Below are positions 54,233 through 61,520 of a DNA stretch of 64,000 nucleotides, piece by piece (position 1 is the first letter of the stretch; the number at the start of each line of letters is the position of its first letter). A model generated the notes under the pieces. The model was not told where the DNA came from, searched no databases, and was given only the letters and a program-made list of their open reading frames with translations. Location: NCBI RefSeq assembly GCF_019263705.2, contig NZ_JADQDK010000001.1, positions 6,014,001 to 6,078,000 of the forward strand. The letters are read 5' to 3'. The DNA comes from Pseudonocardia abyssalis. GTDB lineage: Bacteria > Actinomycetota > Actinomycetes > Mycobacteriales > Pseudonocardiaceae. The translations under genes and the position numbers were made by a program.

Positions 54233-54975
54233 GAGGCGGCCTCCCGCAGCAACCCACCGGGGTCGACGACCGAGCGCAGCACCGAGATCTCCTCGGGCGT
54301 CGGCTCGGGGGTGCAGGGCGGAGGTTGGTCGGGGAGCGGCCAGCCGGTGTCGCGTCGGACCGCGGCCCAGTCCCGGGTGCCGTGGGTGCTGCGTGCCAGC
54401 AGTTCGCCCCCGTCGGGGGCGAAGAGCACCGACGGCGTGACGAGCACGGCGGGCCCGAGGTTGGGCATGCCCAGCTCGGCACGGGTGCGCCTGCGGATGC
54501 GCAGGCCGGCGATCGAGACGAAGTCGACGTGCTCGACGAGCACTCGCGGGTCGTGGCGCTCCAGCCAGAGCAGGATGCGTCCCGCGGTGTGGCCGAAGGA
54601 GGTGTTGGCGACTCCCGGCCCCCGCAGCCGTCCCTGAGGGCGGTCCACCCAGTGCAGGTTGACGTTGCCGAACCGGTCGATCTGCAGGCCGCTGTGGAAG
54701 ATCGCGTCGATGCCCCGCTCCGTGGTCTGGTAGACGTCGACGAAGTCGCCGGTGGCCTCGGGGCGGCAGTCGAGTCCGGCGGCGAGCGCCACCAGCCGCC
54801 GGGGGTTGGTGTAGATGCCTCCGGCCAGCACGGTGAGGTCCGGGGCGTGCGTGGCCTGGGCCAGCAGGCAGGCCGCCGCCGGCACCAGCGAGCGGACGCC
54901 CGTCCCTACGGTCCACCCGTCACGCAGCTCGCGGGCCAGCAGGACGGCCATCCGTTCCCTGGATCCCAGGTTCAC
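54229..54975 (-). CDS. CoA-transferase family I beta-type subunit, IpdB-like, lacking the catalytic Glu
   Basis: 248-aa chain similar to glutaconate CoA-transferase beta and IpdB. It has TVGTGVRSLVPAAACLLA, DRFGNVNLHWVDRP, GPGVANTSFGHTAGR and VEHVDFVSIAG. In glutaconate CoA-transferase the acyl-accepting glutamate lies in the IIVESG segment; the same place here reads TVLAGG, so the residue is absent. IpdAB of steroid-degrading actinobacteria is a transferase-fold hydrolase that opens the last steroid ring; a similar hydrolytic role is inferred. GTG 54975 overlaps the alpha-subunit stop. Confidence 0.82.
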   Translation of the reverse strand: MNLGSRERMAVLLARELRDGWTVGTGVRSLVPAAACLLAQATHAPDLTVLAGGIYTNPRRLVALAAGLDCRPEATGDFVDVYQTTERGIDAIFHSGLQIDRFGNVNLHWVDRPQGRLRGPGVANTSFGHTAGRILLWLERHDPRVLVEHVDFVSIAGLRIRRRTRAELGMPNLGPAVLVTPSVLFAPDGGELLARSTHGTRDWAAVRRDTGWPLPDQPPPCTPEPTPEEISVLRSVVDPGGLLREAAS

Positions 54976-55844
54976 GCGAGTGCCTCCGTCTCGAGTGTGC
55001 GCAGGTGCGGGTGGCCGATCAGCTCGGCGTACTCCGCTGGCCGCTCCGCCCGGCAGTAGCGCTGCAGGTACTCCTGAGCCGCCCCGGTCCGCACGGCCCG
55101 CACGTACTCCGCGAGATGGCGCACGTCCGCGCTGTAGCACCCTCCGCTCGCCGTGGGGTGCGCTGCAAACGGGGCCGCGACGATGCCGTCGACGAGGTGA
55201 CCCGGTACGCCGATGCCGACCCGGCGGACGACCGAGGTCGGCACGATCGCGTCGACCTGGGCGTAGACCCGGGTGCTCGCGCGAGCCAGCAGCAGATCGG
55301 CGTAGCGGCTGCCGAGATAGGCGAGGTTGCCCGCGCTGTCGCCGAGCGGGGCGTGCAGGAACGCGACATCGGGGTGGCAGGCCGCCACCACGCGGTGCCC
55401 GTCGCGCGTGTCGAGCAGCGGGTTGTCGTCGAGCACGTCGTTGGCGCCGAGCTTGTGCAGGACCTGGTAGGGGGAGTCCTCGGCCGCAGCGATCAGGCTG
55501 CCTATCAGCACCGCCTCGTCTAGGTCCTCGAACACCACGCCGGCGTCGGCGGCCGCGCGCACGCCGGGGGCCAGACCCGCCTCGCCAAGGGAGACGTGCG
55601 GGATTCTCAGCCGCTCCACGAGCCCGGCGACCAGCAGCACATCCGCGTCCCAGGACGCCGCCGGGCTGGAGGTGAGCACCCGTGTCCGCAACCCGGCCCG
55701 CACGGCCGCCCGGACGAGGGTGGCCGGCCGGTTCTCCAGGGCCAGGCCACCGAGCGCCAGCACGTCGACCGGCGGCAGCGACGCGATCACCTGTGCCGGG
55801 TCGGTCACCTTCGTGCCCGGTCCACGGGCCGTCACAGCAGTCAT
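54972..55844 (-). CDS. CoA-transferase family I alpha-type subunit, IpdA-like
   Basis: 290-aa partner of the gene above. DVLALGGLALENRPATLVRA is the glycine-rich N-terminal motif of the family, followed by LGANDVLDDNPLLDTRDGH, FLHAPLGDSAGNLAYLGSRYADLL and GCYSADVRHLAEYVRAVR near the end. The DSAGN-like turn and C-terminal Tyr-rich helix resemble IpdA. ATG 55844 follows AGGAGG and is the first gene of the nine-gene operon, 134 bp from a divergent TetR gene. Confidence 0.83.
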   Translation of the reverse strand: MTAVTARGPGTKVTDPAQVIASLPPVDVLALGGLALENRPATLVRAAVRAGLRTRVLTSSPAASWDADVLLVAGLVERLRIPHVSLGEAGLAPGVRAAADAGVVFEDLDEAVLIGSLIAAAEDSPYQVLHKLGANDVLDDNPLLDTRDGHRVVAACHPDVAFLHAPLGDSAGNLAYLGSRYADLLLARASTRVYAQVDAIVPTSVVRRVGIGVPGHLVDGIVAAPFAAHPTASGGCYSADVRHLAEYVRAVRTGAAQEYLQRYCRAERPAEYAELIGHPHLRTLETEALA

Positions 55845-55923
55845 CGTCGCCTCCTGCAGTCGTGCTGACCGTAGGTGCCCGATCGGCGAATCGTCAACCA
55901 TCCGGTCGAAGTATAGAAGGATC

Positions 55924-55940
55924 GTCGGTAATCGACCGAC
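55924..55940. promoter_or_regulatory. Palindromic operator for the adjacent TetR regulator
   Basis: GTCGGT-AATCG-ACCGAC: perfect 6-bp arms around 5 bases, in the middle of the 134-bp gap between the divergent tetR (start 55979) and the nine-gene operon (start 55844). Position and symmetry fit autoregulation and operon control by that TetR protein. Confidence 0.65.
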
Positions 55941-55978
55941 TGGTAGCATCGACCCGGCGATCACGGGACGGAGCGGCG

Positions 55979-56629
55979 ATGACAGGTGTGCGCGGGGCGG
56001 TCGGCTCGGCGGAGCAGCCCACGGGGGGGCGGGTTGCGCGGCGGCGCGACCGCAAGGTCCAGGACATCCTCGCCGCGGCGGCGGTGGTGCTCGCCGAGCG
56101 CGGGTACCACGGCCTGAGCCTGGACGAGATCGCCGAGCGGCTGGACCTCACCAAGGCGTCGCTCTACCACTACTTCCCGAGCAAGGAGGAGCTCGTCAGC
56201 TCCTGCCTCGAGCAGCTCGGCAGCTCGCTCAACGGCGAGCTGCGGGACCTGGTGGTCGCACACCCGGGCACCGCGACCGAGCAGCTCACCCTGCTGATCA
56301 CGCGACAGCTCGAGCTGATCGTGCGCACCCGCCCGGAGATGGCCCGGCTGTTCCTCCAGCCGCTGGACTGGCCCGAAACCTACCGGCGGCGGACCCGCCG
56401 GCTGCGTGAGGGACACGACGCGATCTTCCGGGCGGTCGTGCGCCGCGGCATCGCCGACGGGGAGTTCGACGTGGACGAGGACGTGGCGATGCACAACCTC
56501 TACGGGGCGATGAACTACGTGCCGGTGTGGTTCCGCGGCCGCCGCAAGCGGGACTTCGACGCGGCGTCCGCCGCGGTCGCGGCGAACCTGCTGCGGCTGT
56601 TCCGTCCCGGAGCCGGTCCCGGCGGCTGA
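55979..56629 (+). CDS. TetR-family transcriptional regulator
   Basis: 216-aa repressor. The DNA-binding domain is clear: RKVQDILAAAAVVLAERGYH, LSLDEIAERLDLTKASLYHY with the helix-turn-helix, and FPSKEELVSSCLEQ. The C-terminal ligand-binding domain of about 150 aa resembles the TetR_C group of KstR2/FadR-like regulators that respond to acyl-CoAs (VRTRPEMARLFLQPLDWPE). ATG 55979 is chosen, as upstream codons lack family similarity. Divergent from the IpdAB-like operon with a palindrome between; likely its repressor. Confidence 0.93.
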   Translation: MTGVRGAVGSAEQPTGGRVARRRDRKVQDILAAAAVVLAERGYHGLSLDEIAERLDLTKASLYHYFPSKEELVSSCLEQLGSSLNGELRDLVVAHPGTATEQLTLLITRQLELIVRTRPEMARLFLQPLDWPETYRRRTRRLREGHDAIFRAVVRRGIADGEFDVDEDVAMHNLYGAMNYVPVWFRGRRKRDFDAASAAVAANLLRLFRPGAGPGG

Positions 56630-56632
56630 AGG

Positions 56633-56647
56633 GCCCGGCGGCCGGGC
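56633..56647. terminator. Short GC hairpin between convergent genes
   Basis: GCCCGGC-G-GCCGGGC, a 7-bp perfect inverted repeat right after the tetR stop and 24 bp before the DUF35 stop. Confidence 0.45.
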
Positions 56648-56670
56648 GTGGCCGCCCACCCCGATGTCCG

Positions 56671-57081
56671 TCACGAGCCGACCACGCCGGTGAAGCGGAG
56701 CTCCGTCCACCCCTCGTGATCGACGAAGTGGGGAACGACCCGGGCGTCTAGGGGCACCCCGTCGGCCATCCTGGCGATCATGCGGCCGCCTCCGTCGAGG
56801 TCGACGGTGGCGACGGAGTAGGGCACCTCGGCGGCGAAGGCCGGGTCCAGGGTCCGGTGCACCGTGATCGAGGAGTAGACGGTGCCGGTGCCGGGCGCAT
56901 CCTCCCACCGCGATTCCGGGTGCGCGCAGTACGGGCACGCCGGCGTGGGCGGGAACCGGCGCCGGTCGCACGCTGCGCAGGCCTGCAGCGCCAGGCGGTG
57001 CGCGCGCAGGTTCGCCCAATGCGGCTCGCTGTCGACGTCGGTGTTCGGCGGGGGCGGCCCGGGGCGCTCGGGGGTCGGCAC
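56671..57081 (-). CDS. Zn-ribbon/OB-fold protein (DUF35)
   Basis: 136-aa DUF35 protein with zinc ribbon ACAACDRRRFPPTPACPYCA and OB-fold strands GTVYSSITVHRTLDPAF, YSVATVDLDGGGRMIARM. Fits the small partner of the thiolase-like protein at 58170. GTG 57081 has GAGGAGG upstream and follows the crotonase stop by 11 bp. The thiolase-like gene is divergent rather than adjacent, unlike the 2.8-4.4 kb pair, but the three genes share the promoter region near 58.0 kb. Confidence 0.87.
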   Translation of the reverse strand: MPTPERPGPPPPNTDVDSEPHWANLRAHRLALQACAACDRRRFPPTPACPYCAHPESRWEDAPGTGTVYSSITVHRTLDPAFAAEVPYSVATVDLDGGGRMIARMADGVPLDARVVPHFVDHEGWTELRFTGVVGS

Positions 57082-57092
57082 GGCGGTCCTCC

Positions 57093-57914
57093 TCAGCGCC
57101 CGGTGAAGGATGGCCGGCGCTTCTCGGCGAAGGCGACCAGGCCCTCCTCGGCGTCGTGGCTGGTCAGGCAGTAGCGGCTGGTGACCTCACGCTCCAGGCG
57201 TATTCCGGCGGCCACGCCGGTGCCGTCCCATAGGGCGGCGTTGAGCACCCGCTTGGCGTTGCCCACCGCCAGCGGCGACTTCTTCGCCACCTCCGCGGCG
57301 AATGCGGTTCCCGCTGCGACGAGTTCCTCGTCGGGCACCACCTTCGACACCAGCCCCCAGTCCAGGGCCTCCTGGGGCCAGAGCAGCCGACCGGACAGGA
57401 TGAGCTCGCGCGCCCTGGCCGGGCCGACCGCGCGCGGCAGCAACGTGAGCACCCCGCCCCCACCCATCTGGCCGAACGTGAGGTGCGCGTCGCCGATCCT
57501 GGCCGAGGTGGAGGCGATGGCGAGATCGCAGGACAGCAGCAGCTCGATCCCGCCGGCCACGGCGACGCCGTTGACCAGGGCGACGAACGGTTTCGGGTAC
57601 TGGCCTATCCGGGCGAACACCTCAGTGGCGTCGCTCAGGAACTGGGGAAACGCGGCCGGGTCACGCTGCAGTTCCCGGTACTTCTTCATGTCCCCACCCG
57701 CGGAGAACGCCCGCCCGGCGCCGGTCACCGCAACGACCCGGACACGGTCGTCGCCGGCCAGCTCGTCGAACACCCGGCCCAGCTCCAGCGCCGTCGGCCA
57801 GTCCAGCGGGTTCATCTCGGCTGGCCGGTTGAGGGTGACCAGGCCCATCTCGTCGTCCCCGTCGCCGAGCCGTACCCGGTCGACGAGGATCCCGGCCTGC
57901 TGCTGTGTGGTCAT
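57093..57914 (-). CDS. Crotonase-fold enoyl-CoA hydratase/isomerase family protein
   Basis: 273-aa crotonase: LNRPAEMNPLDWPTALELG, RAFSAGGDMKKYRELQRDP, NGVAVAGGIELLLSCDLAIA and GDAHLTFGQMGGGGVLTLLP. The first glutamate (GGIELLL) is kept; the second position is DAHLTF, without glutamate. This mix occurs in crotonases that act as hydrolases or isomerases on cyclic CoA esters. ATG 57914 follows GGAGGCC-like sequence. Divergent from the thiolase-like gene across a 255-bp gap that has a 19-bp tandem repeat and an operator-like palindrome. Confidence 0.88.
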   Translation of the reverse strand: MTTQQQAGILVDRVRLGDGDDEMGLVTLNRPAEMNPLDWPTALELGRVFDELAGDDRVRVVAVTGAGRAFSAGGDMKKYRELQRDPAAFPQFLSDATEVFARIGQYPKPFVALVNGVAVAGGIELLLSCDLAIASTSARIGDAHLTFGQMGGGGVLTLLPRAVGPARARELILSGRLLWPQEALDWGLVSKVVPDEELVAAGTAFAAEVAKKSPLAVGNAKRVLNAALWDGTGVAAGIRLEREVTSRYCLTSHDAEEGLVAFAEKRRPSFTGR

Positions 57915-57952
57915 GTACGGCCTCCGCGGTCTGCGCTGCTGTCGGTGGCGGC

Positions 57953-57999
57953 GACCGCTCGCGATGGCGGGGACCGCTCGCGATGGCGGGGACCGCTCA
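57953..57999. repeat. 19-bp tandem repeat
   Basis: Two perfect copies of GACCGCTCGCGATGGCGGG (57953-57971, 57972-57990) and a partial third to 57998. It lies just upstream of the minus-strand crotonase gene, outside coding sequence. Confidence 0.8.
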
Positions 58000-58073
58000 C
58001 CGGTCGCGGCCCGCCGCGGCCGGCGTCGGACCAGGCCCGACGGTTCCGCCGTCCTGACTCAATGGACGGAATC

Positions 58074-58091
58074 TTAACACTTAGCCGTTAA
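58074..58091. promoter_or_regulatory. Palindromic operator candidate
   Basis: TTAAC (58074-58078) and GTTAA (58087-58091) around 8 bases, about 32 bp upstream of a strong promoter. Read on the minus strand it gives TTAACGGC, the same as half of the palindrome at 29328-29339. Confidence 0.45.
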
Positions 58092-58122
58092 CCAACGCCA
58101 ACGAAAAAGTTCGAATCGCCGG

Positions 58123-58151
58123 TTGACGAACCGGGTCCGCCGCCCTAGCGT
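58123..58151 (+). promoter_or_regulatory. Sigma70-like promoter of the thiolase-like gene
   Basis: TTGACG at 58123-58128 and TAGCGT at 58146-58151 with the ideal 17-base spacer. The start codon at 58170, with GGGAGG before it, follows 18 bp after the -10. The best promoter match in the window. Confidence 0.65.
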
Positions 58152-58169
58152 CCTCGACCGGGAGGCGAC

Positions 58170-59318
58170 ATGAGAGACGTGGCGGTGTCGGGCGTCGGGT
58201 ACTCGGCGTTCAGCAAGGCCTCCGGGCGGACGGTGCTGGACCTGGCGACCGAGGCGGCGCGCGCCGCCACGCTCGACGCGGGCCTGCGGCCCGTCGACGT
58301 CGACGGGGTGGTCAGCTTCAGCGTTCTCAACGACTCGGTGTCGAGCGAGGCGGTGGCCACCACGCTCGCCGTACCCGGGCTGCGCTTCGTGATGGACTTC
58401 CAGCAGGGCGGACAGTCGCCGTGCTTCATGGTGCAGCAGGCCGCGATGGCGGTGGCCCAGGGCTACGCGGAGAACGTGGTGGTCTTCCGCGCGCTCAACG
58501 GCCGGTCCGGGGTTCGCGTCGGCAGCACCGCCTTCGGCAGTGGCGCGGCGCAGTACCGGTACCCGATCGGCTACTCCGCGTACCTTATGTACATCGCGAT
58601 GTGGGCCCGGCGCTACCTGCACGAGACCGGCGGCGACGAGCGCGACCTGGCGGCCGTCGCGCTGGCGCAGCGGGTCTACGCGCAGGCAAACGACCGTGCC
58701 ATCCAGCGCCGCCCGCTGGACCTGCCCGGTTACCTGGACTCGCCGATGATCGCCGAGCCGTTCCGGGCCGCCGACTGCACCAGCGAGGTCGACGGTGCCT
58801 GCGCGGTGCTGGTGACCAGCCTGGACCGGGCTCGCGACCTGCCGCACCCGCCGGCGGTGGTGGCATCGGCCGCCTACCGGGCCGACGCCCGGCCGGGCCT
58901 GGACATTGGCGACCAGCTGCTGCACGACGACTACACCCGCAACTTCACCCACGGGCTGCGCGACGAGCTGTACGGCCGGGCCGGCATCAGCGCCACCGAC
59001 GTCGACTTCGCCGAGATCTACGACTGCTTCACCAGCGTGGTGCTGATGGGGCTGGAGGGCCTGGGCTTCTGCGATAGGGGAGAGGCCGGCGCGTTCGTCC
59101 GGTCCGGGGCGACCGCACGCGACGGAACGCTTCCGGTCAACACCCACGGCGGCCTGCTCGCCGAGGGCTACCTGCACGGCATGAACACGGTCGCCGAGGC
59201 GGTGCTGCAGATCCAGGGTCGTGGTGGTGACCGGCAGGTGCCGCGCCACGAGGTCGGCGTCGTCACCTCCGGCGCGCTGACCGACGGCTCGGCCCTGGTG
59301 CTGACGGCTGATCGTTGA
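58170..59318 (+). CDS. Thiolase-like protein, SCP2/Ltp type, atypical active site
   Basis: 382-aa thiolase-fold protein: VAVSGVGYSAFSKASGRTV, GGQSPCFMVQQAAMAVAQG (C84 close to but not in the usual context of the nucleophile), EIYDCFTSVVLMGLEGLGF, and LPVNTHGGLLAEGYLHGMN, where the GHP-x-GAxG histidine motif is missing. Such proteins with a DUF35 partner can be aldolases (Ltp2) rather than thiolases. ATG 58170 follows GGGAGG. Function as retro-aldolase on a branched 3-hydroxyacyl-CoA is inferred; a degenerate thiolase is the alternative. Confidence 0.84.
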   Translation: MRDVAVSGVGYSAFSKASGRTVLDLATEAARAATLDAGLRPVDVDGVVSFSVLNDSVSSEAVATTLAVPGLRFVMDFQQGGQSPCFMVQQAAMAVAQGYAENVVVFRALNGRSGVRVGSTAFGSGAAQYRYPIGYSAYLMYIAMWARRYLHETGGDERDLAAVALAQRVYAQANDRAIQRRPLDLPGYLDSPMIAEPFRAADCTSEVDGACAVLVTSLDRARDLPHPPAVVASAAYRADARPGLDIGDQLLHDDYTRNFTHGLRDELYGRAGISATDVDFAEIYDCFTSVVLMGLEGLGFCDRGEAGAFVRSGATARDGTLPVNTHGGLLAEGYLHGMNTVAEAVLQIQGRGGDRQVPRHEVGVVTSGALTDGSALVLTADR

Positions 59319-59541
59319 CCCGGAGGACCCGGCGACCGGTCTGACCATCCGGTTCACCGCTCTGCTCGGCATCCGGTGCATCGCCAGCCATCCGTCGCCG
59401 AACCGGGCCGCCCGCCGCATCGAGGAGTCGCTGTGGCCGCCGACCCAGTGGGTGGTGTGCGGCGGCGGGCAGGAGCGCGGGCCCGTGCGCAGACCACCGC
59501 GTGGCTCACCCGTATCCGGCGGCTCCCCGGCCAGGCGCTGA
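59305..59541 (+). other. Coding-like stretch without a start codon
   Basis: The 308 bp after the thiolase-like gene contain an open frame to TGA 59539-59541 with G/C in nearly every third position: GLTIRFTALLGIRCIASHPS, then RRIEESLWPPTQWVVCGGG. It has no ATG or GTG before the tryptophan-rich part and no ribosome site. Possibly a remnant of a gene whose 5' end has been lost. Not recognised. Confidence 0.3.
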
Positions 59542-59731
59542 TCCCCTGTCAGCATGGCGGGACTCCAGCACGTGATCGTAGAACGACATCTCGGGCGAAC
59601 TTCGAACTGACGGTTGAGAGAATGGGGTGGCGTCCTACCTCGCCCGAGCTCGACCGGACGTCTATGGTCCGGGGCATGGTCGATACCAACCTCTTCGGTC
59701 CCGCCCCGACGGCGACGATCAGCTCCCGCTC

Positions 59732-60592
59732 GTGAACGGCGTCCGCCCGGGTGAACGGGCCGTGTTCGACGGGGCCGCCGGCAAGATCGTCGGGGACCGC
59801 TGGGACGGGGTCGGCGAGCGTCGCGGAGCCGTGCTGTTGCTGCACGGCGGTGGGCAGACCCGGCACTCCTGGTTCCGCACGGCCGCCGCGTTGGCCGACA
59901 ACGGCTGGACCGCGCTCGCGCTGGACGCCCGCGGCCACGGCGACAGCGACTGGGCACCCGACGGCGACTACGGCATCGACGGGCTGGTGGCCGACCTGGC
60001 GTCCGTGGTGGGCGCACTGGAGGAGCGCCCGCTGCTGATCGGAGCGTCGATGGGCGGGATGACCTCGCTCGTCGCGCAGGGCGAGCGGGGGGACGTGGCC
60101 CGCGCGCTCGTGCTCGTCGACATCGTGCCGCGGGCGGAACCCGCGGGCGTCGCCCGGATCATGGCCTTCATGAGCGCGAATCCCGACGGGTTCGGTTCGC
60201 TGGACGAGGTCGCGGAGGCCGTACGGGCCTACAACCCGCACCGGAAGCGCGCGCCGACTCCCGAGGGTCTGCGCAAGAACGTGCGGCAGCGGGAGAACGG
60301 CCGGTGGTACTGGCACTGGGACCCGGCGTTCCTGCAGATCGACTCCGAGCCGCGCCGGTCCACCAGCCACGAACGGGCCGCCGCCGCGGCGCGGCGGGTC
60401 ACGGTGCCGACCCTGCTGGTGCGCGGGGAACAGTCCGACATCGTGAGCGACGAGGGTGTCGCGGAGTTCCTCGAGCTCATCCCCGGTACGCGGCACGTGG
60501 ACGTGTCCGCCACCGGGCACATGGTCGCGGGCGACGACAACGACGCCTTCACCTCCACGGTGCTGGGGTTCCTGGCCGACAGCGACATCTGA
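59732..60592 (+). CDS. Alpha/beta hydrolase
   Basis: 286-aa alpha/beta hydrolase: AVLLLHGGGQTRHSW (oxyanion loop), LDARGHGDSDW, nucleophile Ser in IGASMGGMTS, LLVRGEQSDIVSD with the acid and SATGHMVAGDDN with the histidine. Of the epoxide-hydrolase/C-C-hydrolase-like group. The start is uncertain: GTG 59732 overlaps the TGA of a 19-codon ORF beginning at ATG 59676 (MVDTNLFG), which is seven bases from a TATGGT -10. One base gained would join MVDTNLFG to RPDGDDQLPLVNGV, so a frameshift at about 59700 may hide the true N-terminus. Confidence 0.85.
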   Translation: MNGVRPGERAVFDGAAGKIVGDRWDGVGERRGAVLLLHGGGQTRHSWFRTAAALADNGWTALALDARGHGDSDWAPDGDYGIDGLVADLASVVGALEERPLLIGASMGGMTSLVAQGERGDVARALVLVDIVPRAEPAGVARIMAFMSANPDGFGSLDEVAEAVRAYNPHRKRAPTPEGLRKNVRQRENGRWYWHWDPAFLQIDSEPRRSTSHERAAAAARRVTVPTLLVRGEQSDIVSDEGVAEFLELIPGTRHVDVSATGHMVAGDDNDAFTSTVLGFLADSDI

Positions 60593-60635
60593 ACCGGCGG
60601 CCCGCGGGCCGGCTGTGGGAGTGAGGCGTCCAGCG

Positions 60636-61463
60636 ATGACGAGCGGCGACGGTCTGCGGTTCCGTACCGCGATCACCGAGATGGACGACGAGGAGATCTA
60701 CGTCCGGGGCTACCCGCTCTCGGACCTGATCCGCGGCCGCGGCTACGCCGAGTGCACCTGGCTGACCCTGCGCGGCGAGCTGCCCACCGCCGCGCAGGCC
60801 GCGGTGTTCGAGGCCGCGCTGTGCGGGCTGATGTCGTACCCGGCCGCGCGCGGACCGAACATCCTCGCCGGGCGCATCGCGATCTCGGTGCACCCCGACC
60901 CCTCCGTCGGGATCCTCGCGGCGCTGTCCTGCGCGGGGCGCCGGACGATCTCGCCGGAGCACACGGGGGAGATGCTGTCCGCCGCACTGGAGCGTCTCGG
61001 GGACGACCGGACCGACGCCGGTCTGTCGGCCGTCGCCGCCGCCGTGGCACAGGAGCGCCGCGACGCAGGGGAGCCGCTTCCGGGGGCCGGGCACCCGGAG
61101 TTCACCGACCGGGACCCCAGGGCCGTGGCGGTGCTGGCGGTCGCCCGCCGGCACGGTGTCGAGGGCACGGTCAGCCGGCTGCACGAAGCGATCCTCGCCG
61201 CGTACAACGCGTTGCGGCCCGGCCGGCGGCCGCTCCCGCTCAACATCGACGGCGCCATGGCCAGGGTGCTCACCGAGCTCGGGTTCGGGCCGCCGCAGAT
61301 GTACGTGGCCAGCCTGATCTCGTTCCTGCCCGGGATCGCGGCGCACATGCTCGAGGAGATCGAGAGCGGGGACCGGTTCCGGATGCTGGCGCCCGACCGC
61401 GAGGACTACGTCGGGCCGGCGCGGCGCCCGCTCCCGCCGCGGGCGCCCCCCGAACCGGGCTGA
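60636..61463 (+). CDS. Citryl-CoA lyase/citrate-synthase-like protein
   Basis: 275-aa protein of the small citrate-synthase-like family that includes citryl-CoA lyase. Features: FRTAITEMDDEEIYVRGYPL, RGYAECTWLTLRGELPT, AISVHPDPSVGILAALSCAG, GAGHPEFTDRDPRA (the GHPxxxxxDPR motif) and LNIDGAMARVLTELGFGP, LISFLPGIAAHMLEE. It may cleave or form a hydroxy-tricarboxyl- or hydroxydicarboxyl-CoA such as citryl- or citramalyl-CoA. ATG 60636 is taken; GTG 60621 is an alternative. Follows the hydrolase by 43 bp. Confidence 0.82.
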   Translation: MTSGDGLRFRTAITEMDDEEIYVRGYPLSDLIRGRGYAECTWLTLRGELPTAAQAAVFEAALCGLMSYPAARGPNILAGRIAISVHPDPSVGILAALSCAGRRTISPEHTGEMLSAALERLGDDRTDAGLSAVAAAVAQERRDAGEPLPGAGHPEFTDRDPRAVAVLAVARRHGVEGTVSRLHEAILAAYNALRPGRRPLPLNIDGAMARVLTELGFGPPQMYVASLISFLPGIAAHMLEEIESGDRFRMLAPDREDYVGPARRPLPPRAPPEPG

Positions 61464-61520
61464 GGGGAACGTCCGGAGCCTGCAACGCGCCACCGCAGCG
61501 CACCAGGACGAGGTGTCGCG

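Noticed and set aside
61464..61520. FMN riboswitch before ribBA
   Set aside because: The gap is only 57 bp and none of the conserved RFN segments can be found there or in the end of the upstream gene.
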